Source of the DNA: an uncultured Pseudomonadota bacterium | GTDB taxonomy: Bacteria > Myxococcota_A > UBA796 > GCA-2862545 | Length of the DNA: 64,000 nt | NCBI GenBank assembly: GCA_903861005.1 | Contig: CAIOSP010000200.1 | Span: forward strand, 21,782-85,781 | Direction: 5' to 3' | In this document: positions 32,577 through 41,794 of the stretch, one piece after another | Numbering within the stretch: the stretch's first letter is position 1 | Layout of the letters: every line of letters starts with the position of its first letter | Notes under the pieces: model-generated | What the model saw: only the letters and a program-made list of their open reading frames with translations | Databases searched by the model: none | Told to the model about the DNA's origin: nothing | Position numbers and translations under genes: made by a program

Positions 32577-33581
32577 ATGACACGCACCATCCCTGGCACG
32601 TATGGCGACCCGCTCGACGCGATCTGGCTGCGCTGCGCCGCGCGCCTGGGCTGGAAGGTCGCCCGCGCCCCGGACGTGTACGCGTCGTGGGATGGCCGCG
32701 ACACGTTGACCCTGTGCCCGCCGTCCGACTTCGATCCCGACGACAGCGTGGCGCAGATGATCCTGCACGAGATCGTGCACGCGCTGGTGCAGGGGCCGAG
32801 CATGCTGCGCGAGGTCGACTGGGGCCTGGACAACACTGAGGACGCGCTCGCCGCCGTGCAGGAGCACGCGTGTCACCGCCTGCAGGCCGCGCTCACCGAT
32901 CTGTACGGCCTGCGGGACATGCTCGCGCCGACCACGACCTGGCGACCTTACTGGGACGCGCTACCGCCTGACGCGCTCGGCGCGGGCGACGACCCCGCCA
33001 TCCCACTCGCGCGCGCCGCGTGGCCCGAGGCGGTGCGCGGCAAGTGGTCCGGCCCGCTGCTCGACGCGCTCCGCGCGACCGCCGACATGGCGGATCTGGT
33101 CCGCGACGCGGCCGAACCAGACTCGCTGTGGTCCCGCACCCGCCCCCGGACCGTGGTTGGCATCGCGGCCCACCCGAGCGCCGGCACCTGCGACACCTGC
33201 GCGTGGAGCACCTCGCAGACGACCCACTGCCGCGCCCACGATCGTGCCATCGCGCCGGCGTCGCCCGCGTGTGTGCGCTGGGAGCGAAAGCTCGATCACA
33301 GCGACTGCGCCGCGTGCGGTGCGTGCTGCCGCGAGGGCTTCCACGCCGTGTCCGTCGAGCCCGAGGACGCGGTCAACCTCGTCCGCCCCGACCTCATCTC
33401 CGCCGACGGCGAGTTCCGCTACCTGGACCGCCCGGGCGGCCGCTGCGTGGGCCTGAACCCCGGCGGTCCGCCATGGCGCTGCGCGATCTACGCCATCCGC
33501 CCGCACGCGTGCCGCGACTTTGAGGTGGGCGCCGACGCATGCCTGCAGGCGCGTCGACGCGTGGGTCTGTCGCGGCTGTGA
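32577..33581 (+). CDS. Fusion of an HExxH-type domain and a YkgJ-like cysteine-cluster domain
   Basis: This 334-aa protein has no signal peptide. The N-terminal half carries H64-E65-I-V-H68 in a helix, with a downstream EHACH (E96, H97, H100) that could supply a third zinc ligand. This is a metallopeptidase-like arrangement. The C-terminal half has a first cysteine set (C205-x-x-C208, C218, C232). The YkgJ signature C244-x-x-C247-x-x-C250-C251 follows, with C290, C302, C312 and C322, which fits a metal- or Fe-S-binding CxxCxxCC cluster. The joining of the two is unusual and the function unknown. It is transcribed divergently from the kinase gene. Confidence 0.78.
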   Translation: MTRTIPGTYGDPLDAIWLRCAARLGWKVARAPDVYASWDGRDTLTLCPPSDFDPDDSVAQMILHEIVHALVQGPSMLREVDWGLDNTEDALAAVQEHACHRLQAALTDLYGLRDMLAPTTTWRPYWDALPPDALGAGDDPAIPLARAAWPEAVRGKWSGPLLDALRATADMADLVRDAAEPDSLWSRTRPRTVVGIAAHPSAGTCDTCAWSTSQTTHCRAHDRAIAPASPACVRWERKLDHSDCAACGACCREGFHAVSVEPEDAVNLVRPDLISADGEFRYLDRPGGRCVGLNPGGPPWRCAIYAIRPHACRDFEVGADACLQARRRVGLSRL

Positions 33582-33588
33582 GCGACGC

Positions 33589-35589
33589 CTAGAAGCGCTG
33601 GCGCCACGCGGGCGAGAGCTCGCAGGCGGCGTCATCGACCGCGACGAACTTGAAGACCTTGTGCGCGAGGTAGGACGGCGACGTGATGGGCACGGAAACG
33701 TGCCCCGTACCGTCGGCCGTGCCGTGTCCGAGCGTGTAGCGCGGCGTGAACGGCAGCGACGCGGAGGCGCAGCCAGGCACCGGCGACGTCCCTCGACCCG
33801 AGCCCGCGTAGAACGTGATCGTTTGCCCAGGGGCGGCGCCGTCCGCGGTGAGCGTCAGAGGGTTGCCCGGCGTGACCGCGCTCACCGCCGTGATGTGCAG
33901 CTCCGGCTGGCAGGTGGACGAGCAGCCGTCGCCCGACACCAGATCCCCGTCGTCGCACCGCTCGCCTGCGTCCAGCACGCCATCGCCGCAGCGCTCGCAG
34001 CCGGTGGCCGGCGTGAGCCGGACCGCGTCCGCGACGACCACCGCCCCCGCCGTCGCCCAGCGGGAGAGGTCGACCTGATTCCAGCCCGGCGTGAAGCCCC
34101 AGGTGCCGAGCGTGTTCCACTGGGAGCCGCGCGCGGTCTGATCGACCACCGCGCGGCCGACCTCAACGCCGCCCGCGTCGTACGCGATCCACGGCGCCGA
34201 GGTCGATCGATCCGCCGCGGTTGTCCACCACGCGTCGACCTTGTAGCAGACCGGCGAGGCCGCCAAGAACTGGAAGCGCGCCGGGTCGGACACGGGCGAG
34301 GTGGGCGCCACCCAGTAGCCCGTGTTCCAGTAGCCGGAGACGTTGGCGCTCGACGTCCAGTTGGCGGAGGTGTCGACGCGGGCAACGCTCGGGTCGTTCG
34401 CCGCGTTGTTGCTGTCGATCACCAGCTGCCCCGCGGTGCCGCCGCTCGTCGCCTCGCCGCACGCGGCGTGCACGCGGTCAAGGTAGTCGACCCACGGCCA
34501 GCCCGCGCCGGGGTCCGTGCGGTTGTAGGGCTGGAGCGTGGCGTGCGCGACGATGTGGTAGCTGTCGCGCGGGATCTGGTGCGTGGTCGTGATGTCGCAG
34601 ACGAGCTGCGCGGACACGTCCAGCATGTGGTCGTCCCAGCTGGTCTGCGACGAGAAGCCGGCGTGCTCGATGCCCACCGAGAAGTGGTTCACGTTCCAGC
34701 CGTTGAGGCTGCAGTCCGTGTTGCCGTTGAGCGCGCAGTCGTAGGTGGCGCCGACGTGCCAGGCGCGGTCGGCCTCATGGACCAGCTGCGAGATCTCCGA
34801 GCCCGTCTCGCTGATCACGTAGTGTGCGCTCACGCCGGACGCGGCGTCGGTGAGCCAGCCCCAGCACCCGGAGTAGGCGCCCTCGCAGTCGTGGATGATG
34901 ACCATGCTGACGCCGCCGGCGCCCGCGCTGCGGGTGTTGAAGTTGGGCGACGGACGCCACACCGCGTACGGGTGCTCCGCGCCCAGCACCGACGCCGACA
35001 CCGTCGGTCGAGGCCACGCGGGCACCACGTCCATGCCTCCGACGAAGCCACCTTCGACGACGAAGCCGCGCTGAAGGTTGCCGAACACGCCGTCCCACAC
35101 GTACGACGCGGTCGCGTTGGCGTCCGGAATGCCGGCGTAGCGCGCGACGAGCGGCGCCCACGCGCCCAGGTCTGCGCGGTCGAGCGCGACCTCGTCGGCC
35201 CACGACGACAGCAGCGCCGCAGCGGCCATCACGTTGGACGCGCGATCCGTGCGGACGATTGCCTCATCCAAGCCGGCCAGGCGCGCGCCGTCCGTCAGGT
35301 GTTCGCCGCGCAGGCCCATCACGCCGAACGCGGGCGCCCAACCTTCGATCTCCTCCTGACCCGACACCATCTTGCCGCCGGTCTCGGTCTGCGCGATCGC
35401 CTGCAGCAGGTCAGCGGGGACCTCCCAGGTCTGCGCTGCGTCCGCGTACACATCGGGCGACGCGCCGGGAGCTTCACCCGCGGCGAGCGGCGCCGAGGGG
35501 TCCGGGTCCACGGACACGTCCGAGGTCGCGCAGGCGACGAGGAACAGCGTCGCGAAAGCCGAGGCAGAGCGGACAAGGCGTGCGGTCAC
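33589..35589 (-). CDS. Multidomain lipoprotein with N-acetylmuramoyl-L-alanine amidase domain
   Basis: GTG 35589 gives 666 aa with lipobox LVA-C near residue 19. Domains in order: a lysozyme/transglycosylase-like helical region (about 45-175; VPADLLQAIAQTETGG); an amidase_2 / PGRP-like zinc amidase (about 210-395) with HDCEGAYSGC, VGIEHAGF and HATLQPYNRTDPG supplying the metal ligands; and a golvesin/xly-type beta-sandwich (about 400-510, VIDSNNAANDPSV ... GYWNTGYW). A Cys-rich repeat of the type common in Myxococcota (CGDGVLDAGERCDDG) follows, then an unassigned C-terminal beta domain of about 100 residues. It probably cleaves peptidoglycan outside the cell, possibly that of other bacteria. 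Domain limits are approximate. Confidence 0.82.
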   Translation of the reverse strand: MTARLVRSASAFATLFLVACATSDVSVDPDPSAPLAAGEAPGASPDVYADAAQTWEVPADLLQAIAQTETGGKMVSGQEEIEGWAPAFGVMGLRGEHLTDGARLAGLDEAIVRTDRASNVMAAAALLSSWADEVALDRADLGAWAPLVARYAGIPDANATASYVWDGVFGNLQRGFVVEGGFVGGMDVVPAWPRPTVSASVLGAEHPYAVWRPSPNFNTRSAGAGGVSMVIIHDCEGAYSGCWGWLTDAASGVSAHYVISETGSEISQLVHEADRAWHVGATYDCALNGNTDCSLNGWNVNHFSVGIEHAGFSSQTSWDDHMLDVSAQLVCDITTTHQIPRDSYHIVAHATLQPYNRTDPGAGWPWVDYLDRVHAACGEATSGGTAGQLVIDSNNAANDPSVARVDTSANWTSSANVSGYWNTGYWVAPTSPVSDPARFQFLAASPVCYKVDAWWTTAADRSTSAPWIAYDAGGVEVGRAVVDQTARGSQWNTLGTWGFTPGWNQVDLSRWATAGAVVVADAVRLTPATGCERCGDGVLDAGERCDDGDLVSGDGCSSTCQPELHITAVSAVTPGNPLTLTADGAAPGQTITFYAGSGRGTSPVPGCASASLPFTPRYTLGHGTADGTGHVSVPITSPSYLAHKVFKFVAVDDAACELSPAWRQRF

Positions 35590-35684
35590 GAGGCACCCGT
35601 GGGGGAACGCCACCCGACTAACGCCCCCCACGCCCCCGTTCCGCCTCCAAGGCGGAAATCCAGCGTGTCGGGTCCACCACCGAC

Positions 35685-36419
35685 TCAGTCGAACCACACC
35701 CGCCAGCCCACCGACTTGGGCGCGCGCTTGGCCATATCCGCGAAGCCTCGCTCACCCGGGAACGGCACCTTGTGCTCGAGGATGACCGGCACCCGCTTGT
35801 TGACCACGTCGCCGCGGATCCCCCACTTGTTGGGGGACGGCAGAATGCCGACCAACCGCGCGGACTCCTCGGGCGTGAGCGCCTTGGCGGACCTGCCGAA
35901 CCAGTGCCGGGCGCCCGCCTCCATGCCGAAGGTGTTCGGTCCGGTCTCCGCGACGTTGAGGTAGACCTCGAGGATGCGCGCCTTGGGCACCAGCGCCTCC
36001 ATCAGCACGGTGTACCAGGCCTCCAGGCCCTTGCGGACCCAGGTGCGCCCCTGCCAGAGGAACACGTTGCGCGCGACCTGCTGGGAGATGGTCGACGCGC
36101 CCTTCACCTTCTTGGACTCGGCGTTGTGCTCGACCGCCGCCTCGATGGCGCCCAGGTCAAAGCCGTGATGGTGCCAGAACCAGCCGTCCTCGGCCGCCAC
36201 CGCCGCGCGCGGGACCTCTCGACCCAGCGCGTCCATGTCGAGCCAGCGCTGCTGCGGCATCGCGCCACGCTCCCACCCGCTCTCGACCATCGTCCAGGTC
36301 ATTGGCGGGTTCACCCAGCGCAACGCGACCACCTGAAGCACGCTCAAGAGCAGCGCCGCGACCACCAGTCGCGTGCTCCACACCACGAGCCGAACGGCGA
36401 TCTTGCGCAGCGTGGCCAC
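35685..36419 (-). CDS. mtgA: Monofunctional biosynthetic peptidoglycan transglycosylase
   Basis: GTG 36419, with GGGAG about nine bases upstream, gives 244 aa, the normal size for MtgA. One N-terminal membrane helix (about 12-33) anchors a GT51 domain. The catalytic E77 is in AAEDGWFWHHHG, the substrate-binding KGASTISQQ is at 107-115, and the second Glu E157 is in NVAETG. It polymerises lipid II into glycan strands at the outer face of the inner membrane. It ends 95 bases upstream of the amidase start on the same strand, so synthesis and cleavage enzymes for the wall are neighbours. Confidence 0.92.
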   Translation of the reverse strand: MATLRKIAVRLVVWSTRLVVAALLLSVLQVVALRWVNPPMTWTMVESGWERGAMPQQRWLDMDALGREVPRAAVAAEDGWFWHHHGFDLGAIEAAVEHNAESKKVKGASTISQQVARNVFLWQGRTWVRKGLEAWYTVLMEALVPKARILEVYLNVAETGPNTFGMEAGARHWFGRSAKALTPEESARLVGILPSPNKWGIRGDVVNKRVPVILEHKVPFPGERGFADMAKRAPKSVGWRVWFD

Positions 36420-36488
36420 GACAGCGCTCCCTCGTGCTCGCGAGCGGCACCGCTCGCGAACGCCGCCTCTATCCGCTAGGGTCAGACC

Positions 36489-39428
36489 ATGCGCACCTAC
36501 CTGCTGCCCCTGCCCCTCCTGCTCGTGACCGCCTGCCCCGCTCCGGAGGGTTGCCTCGGCGGCGCCGACGACTGCGTGGTCCCGAGCCCGTGCAAGGCCG
36601 TCGCGTACACCTGTGAGTCTGGCACCAGCGAAGTGTTCGTGGTGACCGACCCTGCCCAGGTGCCCGGCGGCGTCGGCGCGCTGGGCGCCCTTGGCGATGT
36701 GGTGCTTGGAAACGACAAGGTCGTGGCGGTCATTGAGGCGTTGGACCACCCGCACTACCTGGGGCCAACCGGCGGCAACCTGGTCGACCTGTCGAACCGA
36801 GGCGCCAACGACGACGACCTCCGACAGTTGCTGCAAGCGACCGGCCTGCTCCCCCAAGACGTCGCGCACTACGACACGCTCCAGATCCTGGACGACGGCG
36901 ACATCAAAGCGGTGCAGGTCACCGGCACCTTGGACAACCGCCCCGACGTGCGCGTCGCGACCCGCTACGAGATCCGGCCCTGTGAGCCAGGAATCCGCGT
37001 TCGGACCGAGCTGATCCACGAGGGCGTCGACCCGATGTCCGTGTTCGTCGGCGACGGCTTCTACTTTGGCGATCGTGGACAGATCCCGTTCGCGCCCGCC
37101 GTCGGCGCAGGGTTCACCCACCCCGCGTTCGGCCTGTCGGACGTGGGCGACGCCATCGTCACCACTCCGTACATGGTGGCCGCCGCGCATGAGCAGCCGG
37201 GCGCGAGCTACGGCGAGGTCGCCTGTGATCGCGAAGGCGTGAGCGGCTTTCACAGCGACATCATCAGCGCGATCGGCACGCCCACCCGCGTGCTGCTGCC
37301 GCGCGACGCCGAGGTCTACGAGCGCTTCCTGGCCGTGGCGCCTGGCGCAGCGGTCTCCGGCGTGTCGGACATCGCGCTGGAGCTGCGCAAGCAGCTGTGG
37401 GATGAGCCCTTCGTCACGCTCACGGGACGCATCGTGCAGGAGGCCGGCGACGTGGGCAGCCTCGGCGCCCCCGTCCGCGCGCAGGTCGTGATCAGCGAGG
37501 GCGCGGCGTCGGACGACCCCTCGACGCGTACGCCATGGACCCACGTGATCCCTGCTGCTGACGGCACTTTCTCCGCGCGTGTCCCGCCGGACCGGACCTA
37601 CACACTCGAGGTCGAGGCGTTCGGCCAACTGGTGACGTCGGACGACGTGAAGGTCGGCGGAGGCGACGCGACCGCCGCAGATCTCACCGTGCCGGCGGTC
37701 GGCGAGCTGGTCGTCGACGGCACGGTCGACGGTGTGACCGACCACCTGCTGGTGTTCGTCGACCCGACCACCGCCGACGAGGCCGACGCGCTGATGGGCA
37801 CCTTCCTGGGGCACTTCGCGTCCTGCGCGCCGCTGCTGGGCAACCCGCACGGCGGATCGCCCGCCTGCAACCGCGTTCTGGTCGACGGACCCACGTCGCT
37901 GGTCGTCCCGCCCGGCACCTACGAGCTGTACGCGGCGGCCGGGCCGTTCACCACGCTCGCGCACACCACGGTCACGGTGACGGCCGGCGCAAGCACGTCC
38001 GCCACGCTCGCCGTCGAGACTCTGCCGCTTCAGCCCGAGGGCACGCTGTCGGGCGACTTCCACGTGCACGGCGCGCCGTCGTTTGACTCCAGCCTGGGCG
38101 GCGAAGATCGGGTTCGCGCCTGGCTCGCCGCGCGCGTCGACGTGATCGCGTCGACTGAGCACGACGTGGTCGGCGACTACAGCGCGGCGCTCGGCGCGCT
38201 CGACGCGTCGTCGCGGCTCGCGGTGATCGAGGGCACGGAGACCACCGGCCACATCCTGTTCCCGCTGTTCTCCGACTCGTCGTACCCGCGGGTGATCGGC
38301 CACTTCAACTTCTGGCCGGTGAAGTACGACCCGACCGACTCGCTGCGCGGCGCGCCGTGGGACGAGCTGGTCGAGCCCGGCGCGCTCATGGATCGCCTCG
38401 TCGGCCACGGGTGGGACGAGGGCAACGGCGTCGCCCAGCTCAACCACCCGTACGATGGCTTCCAGTTTGGCCGCGACTTTGGCTGGGTCGACGCCATCGA
38501 TCTGGACGGCACCAAGCCGCTGCCCAAGTCCTACGACGGCTCGGGCGCGTCGCTCTTCCTGCGCACGCCGCCGGGCGCTGCGCACGCGAACAGCGACTTC
38601 GACGCCGAGGAGGTGATGAACGGATCGGCCAACTCGGTCTACCAGCCCTACCGCGCGATCTGGTTCTACCTGCTGAACCAGGGCGTCCTGCGCGCGGGCA
38701 CCGCGAACAGCGACAGCCACACGCTCACCGAGAGCGTCATCGGCTTCCCACGAAACCTGGTGTGGGCGGACACGTCGGTGGCCGACTTCGACGTGGGCCT
38801 GTTCGACGCCTCGGTCCGCGACGGTCGGATGATCGGGACGAACGGCCCGGTGCTCTCCGTGTCGCTCGACGACGACACAAGCGCCGCCCATGGTCCTTCG
38901 CTCACGCCCTTCCAACCGGACACGTCGGGCGCGCTGTCGATCGTGGTGCGCGCGGCCCCGTGGATCCCCGTCGAGGAGGTGCGCGTGGTCGTGAACGGCC
39001 GCGTCGTTCGCACGCTGCGCGACGAGCTCGCCCACCCCGCGTCCGAGGACGACCTCGACGGCTTGGATCGTCTGAACATGACGCTCCCGCTCGCCGATCT
39101 GCTGCCCGACTCCGGCGACGCCTGGATCGTCGTCGAGGCCGGCGCGCCGCTGGTCGACAGCGCGGACCTGGACTGCAACGGCTGGCCGGACACCAGCGAC
39201 AACAACGGCGACGGCCACATCGACTGGACCGACGTGGACGCGCTCACCGACAAGCCGAGCGTCGAGTGCCTGACCGACGTCGGCCCGCTGACCGCCCCAC
39301 CGTTGCCCAAGCGAGGCGAGCTTGGCTACGCCTACAGCGTGGTGGTGCCCGGCGGCGCGCCGATGTCCTACACCAACCCGCTGGTGCTCGACCTCAACGG
39401 CGACGGCAAGTTCGAGGTGACCCCGTGA
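36489..39428 (+). CDS. Large lipoprotein with CehA/McbA-type PHP metallohydrolase domain
   Basis: This 979-aa protein has lipobox VTA-C at about residues 13-16. The first ~510 residues are beta-rich (probably carboxypeptidase-regulatory-like and sandwich domains). The metallohydrolase follows: DFHVHG with H525 and H527, EHD with H558, QLNHPYDGF near 655 and NSDSH near 740 provide the expected metal ligands of the CehA/McbA PHP family. The C-terminus ends in an Asp-rich D-x-N-G-D-G calcium-binding-like segment. CehA and McbA are carbaryl/carbofuran hydrolases, but family members mostly have unknown substrates (phosphoesters or amides). Translationally coupled (GTGA) to the barrel-like gene downstream. 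Confidence 0.82.
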   Translation: MRTYLLPLPLLLVTACPAPEGCLGGADDCVVPSPCKAVAYTCESGTSEVFVVTDPAQVPGGVGALGALGDVVLGNDKVVAVIEALDHPHYLGPTGGNLVDLSNRGANDDDLRQLLQATGLLPQDVAHYDTLQILDDGDIKAVQVTGTLDNRPDVRVATRYEIRPCEPGIRVRTELIHEGVDPMSVFVGDGFYFGDRGQIPFAPAVGAGFTHPAFGLSDVGDAIVTTPYMVAAAHEQPGASYGEVACDREGVSGFHSDIISAIGTPTRVLLPRDAEVYERFLAVAPGAAVSGVSDIALELRKQLWDEPFVTLTGRIVQEAGDVGSLGAPVRAQVVISEGAASDDPSTRTPWTHVIPAADGTFSARVPPDRTYTLEVEAFGQLVTSDDVKVGGGDATAADLTVPAVGELVVDGTVDGVTDHLLVFVDPTTADEADALMGTFLGHFASCAPLLGNPHGGSPACNRVLVDGPTSLVVPPGTYELYAAAGPFTTLAHTTVTVTAGASTSATLAVETLPLQPEGTLSGDFHVHGAPSFDSSLGGEDRVRAWLAARVDVIASTEHDVVGDYSAALGALDASSRLAVIEGTETTGHILFPLFSDSSYPRVIGHFNFWPVKYDPTDSLRGAPWDELVEPGALMDRLVGHGWDEGNGVAQLNHPYDGFQFGRDFGWVDAIDLDGTKPLPKSYDGSGASLFLRTPPGAAHANSDFDAEEVMNGSANSVYQPYRAIWFYLLNQGVLRAGTANSDSHTLTESVIGFPRNLVWADTSVADFDVGLFDASVRDGRMIGTNGPVLSVSLDDDTSAAHGPSLTPFQPDTSGALSIVVRAAPWIPVEEVRVVVNGRVVRTLRDELAHPASEDDLDGLDRLNMTLPLADLLPDSGDAWIVVEAGAPLVDSADLDCNGWPDTSDNNGDGHIDWTDVDALTDKPSVECLTDVGPLTAPPLPKRGELGYAYSVVVPGGAPMSYTNPLVLDLNGDGKFEVTP

Positions 39429-40240
39429 TCACCCTGCTCGCCCTGCTGGCCACCGCGCACGCCGCCGACCCCTGCGAGGCCGCGTCCGACGGCTTCATCG
39501 ACGGCCCGACCCAGGCGTGGTTCACGGACGGCGCCTTGGGCGCGCCCCGGCGCACCTGCACCCGCTCCGAATTTGGCGTGGGCGCGGGCGGCCGCATCAC
39601 TATCGATCGCCCCAACTTCTACGGCTACGTCGTCGGCGGCCTGAACCTGGACGGGAGCTACCAGATCATCCCCGGCGTCGAGGTCTTCGGGCGCCTGGAG
39701 GCGGTGCGCTACGACCTGGCGGTCGCGTCGCTGTCGGCGTCCGCGATCGGCCTCGGGCACCTGTCGGTGGGTGCTGCGTTCGCAGAGTCGCCGGTGCGCG
39801 ACTTCACGATCGGCAGCCACGTCAAGGTGGTGCTCCCCACCGCGACCGGGCTGTACCACTACGGCCGCCCGTACGGCGGCGAGCTGGCCGTGAGCACGGT
39901 CTGGCAGGCCCACCCCTGGGTGCGGCTGCACGACAGCTTCACGGTCACCGTGCTGGCTGGGTCGGGCGTCACCGCGGTCCCGTCCATCGGCGGGAACGTG
40001 AACCTCGGCCTGGAGTTCCGACCGATCCCCCAGTTTGGGATCGTGGCGGACGTGGACGCGGGCTTCCTGCGGACCGCGCCGGTCGACGTGGTGTCGGTGG
40101 GCGGCGGCCTTCGCTTTGGCGACGGCAAGCGCTTCGGGTTTGAGGTCGGCGCGCGCACGCCGCTCGCCGGCCGGGAGCGCGCGAACATCGTCGCCGATCT
40201 GCGCGGGTCGGTCCGGTTCGGTCCAGTCGCCAAGCCTTAA
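39425..40240 (+). CDS. Exported beta-barrel-like protein
   Basis: GTG 39425 overlaps the stop of the metallohydrolase lipoprotein. The 271-aa product has a short signal peptide ending AHA-A and a Cys pair near the N-terminus. Alternating strands run through to a C-terminal VADLRGSVRFGP (aromatic, barrel-like). Repeats such as FTIGSHVKVVLPTATG and PWVRLHDSFTVTVL suggest a transmembrane barrel of about 12 strands in the outer membrane. The tight coupling implies it works with the lipoprotein, for example in export, display or substrate uptake. That role is inference. Confidence 0.68.
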   Translation: MITLLALLATAHAADPCEAASDGFIDGPTQAWFTDGALGAPRRTCTRSEFGVGAGGRITIDRPNFYGYVVGGLNLDGSYQIIPGVEVFGRLEAVRYDLAVASLSASAIGLGHLSVGAAFAESPVRDFTIGSHVKVVLPTATGLYHYGRPYGGELAVSTVWQAHPWVRLHDSFTVTVLAGSGVTAVPSIGGNVNLGLEFRPIPQFGIVADVDAGFLRTAPVDVVSVGGGLRFGDGKRFGFEVGARTPLAGRERANIVADLRGSVRFGPVAKP

Positions 40241-40255
40241 GGCCACGGGGGAGCG

Positions 40256-41794
40256 GTGACGTCCACGCCGAACGCCTCTGGTCTCGTGCTCCTGCCGTTG
40301 ACCCTGGCCTGGCTCGCCTGGCTCGCGCTCGGCGCGCGCGCGCTGGGGTCGAATCGCAGGTCGACTCCGCCCAGCGCGTGGCTGACCGCAGCGCTGATGT
40401 TCGCGCTCGCGCTCGCGCTTCGCATCGCCGCCCCGGCCGTCCCCCACGACATCAACCCACGCACCGACGAGGTGTTCCAACCTTGGGACCAGATCCAGTG
40501 GCGCTACACCCATGGCCTGGTGGCGCTCATGCGCGCCGTGTGGGCGCTGGGCGCGGTCGTCGACGACCGGGTGGTGTTCGGTGTCGTGGCCGTCGCCGGA
40601 GCGCTCTGTGTGCCGCTGATCGACCTCGTGACGCGCCGCGTGGGTGGTGGTCGGCTGGCGGGGCTCGTCGCGGCCTTGGTGCTCGGCGGTGTAGGCCTGC
40701 ATGTCCGCTACAGCCACACCGACGCGCCGCAGATCGTGGAGATCCTGCTCACCCTGGTGGCGGTGATCGCGGCGACGGCGCCTGGCGCGCCTCCCGCCAG
40801 AGACGTAGCCTGGGTGGGCCTGTCGCTCGGGCTGACCTCCGCCATGCGGCCCGAAGGCATGGCGATCCCCTTCTTGCTCGGATTTTGGGCGCTCGCGTGC
40901 GGCGTCCGATGGCCGAGCCAGCGGGTCGCGGCGGTCGGCGCGCTGGTCGCGTTGGTGGCGCTGCCCGACCTCCTCGGCGTGACACTCGCCCAGGGGCCGT
41001 CGGCGCGCGGCGCGAGCCTAGACCAGGGCCACGGCGCGCTCACCTGGGGCCTCGACCACTACGCCCCATTCAACGCGGCGTTCGTGCCCACCGCGCTGGG
41101 TGCGCTGACCTTGACCGCGCCGTGGGGCCGACCCGGATCACGCCGCGGCCTGGCGACGCTGGCCCTGATGTTCGCGCTCGGCTCGCTCGTCGCGAACGCG
41201 AGCTGGTCGATCGGCGCGACGCCGGTGTGGTGTCTGGCGCGCCACCAGCTGCGGGTGCTCCCCTGGATGGCCCTGCTCATCGGGCTCGGCGTCGAGGGCC
41301 TCGTCGATCGTGCGGTCGAGTGGACCCGGCAAGACGCGCGGGCGTCGCTCGCCGTGCTCGCCGCGCTTGGCGTCGCAGGTCTGACCGCCACCACCCTGCC
41401 CGACGCCTACAGCCGGTTCACGCTGGCCGAGGAGTACGCCTTCATCCGCCAGCACCTACCGGAGGTCCCTGACGGCTGCACCGTGGTGACCGAGCGCGAG
41501 GTGACCGATCGCGGGCTGTTGTTGCGTGACGGCCTCGCGTTCCTCGACCAGCGCCTGACCTGGCAGGACGTGTCCGACCCCATCGCCCCGTCCTCGTGCG
41601 TGATCTACTACCGCTCCGCCCTGTGCACGTCCGTCGAGCCGGGAGAGCCTGCCGATCTGTGCGCCGCGTTCGAGCACAGCCACACGCTGCAGCCGCTCGC
41701 CGAAGCGCAGATCATCGCGCGGGGCTGGCTGTGGGAGCGCTACGCGACGCCCACGCTGCGCGTCGGGTACTACCGCGTGACCGACCCGCCCTAA
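40256..41794 (+). CDS. Polytopic membrane protein, GT-C / family 39 glycosyltransferase-like
   Basis: GTG 40256, with GGGGGAG upstream, gives 512 aa with about ten membrane helices and a C-terminal soluble region of about 110 residues. The first periplasmic loop has N-P-R-T-D-E (about 67-72), the acidic dyad position used by PMT/ArnT-type enzymes. A later R-Y-S-H-T-D block is also family-like. It probably transfers a sugar from a polyprenyl-phosphate donor to an outer-envelope acceptor. It lies 15 bases downstream of the barrel-like gene and converges on a membrane protein gene with a 4-base overlap. It is not clearly paralogous to the protein at 13129. Confidence 0.65.
   Translation: MTSTPNASGLVLLPLTLAWLAWLALGARALGSNRRSTPPSAWLTAALMFALALALRIAAPAVPHDINPRTDEVFQPWDQIQWRYTHGLVALMRAVWALGAVVDDRVVFGVVAVAGALCVPLIDLVTRRVGGGRLAGLVAALVLGGVGLHVRYSHTDAPQIVEILLTLVAVIAATAPGAPPARDVAWVGLSLGLTSAMRPEGMAIPFLLGFWALACGVRWPSQRVAAVGALVALVALPDLLGVTLAQGPSARGASLDQGHGALTWGLDHYAPFNAAFVPTALGALTLTAPWGRPGSRRGLATLALMFALGSLVANASWSIGATPVWCLARHQLRVLPWMALLIGLGVEGLVDRAVEWTRQDARASLAVLAALGVAGLTATTLPDAYSRFTLAEEYAFIRQHLPEVPDGCTVVTEREVTDRGLLLRDGLAFLDQRLTWQDVSDPIAPSSCVIYYRSALCTSVEPGEPADLCAAFEHSHTLQPLAEAQIIARGWLWERYATPTLRVGYYRVTDPP

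Noticed and set aside
33520..35964. A plus-strand open frame of about 814 codons over the amidase gene
   Set aside because: Antisense shadow; the minus-strand amidase has a lipobox, domain motifs and conserved cysteines.
35685..39218. A minus-strand open frame of about 1177 codons extending upstream of mtgA
   Set aside because: Only the last 245 codons (from GTG 36419) match a protein family. The rest is antisense to the metallohydrolase lipoprotein and reads as Arg/Val/Gly-rich shadow sequence typical of high-GC DNA.
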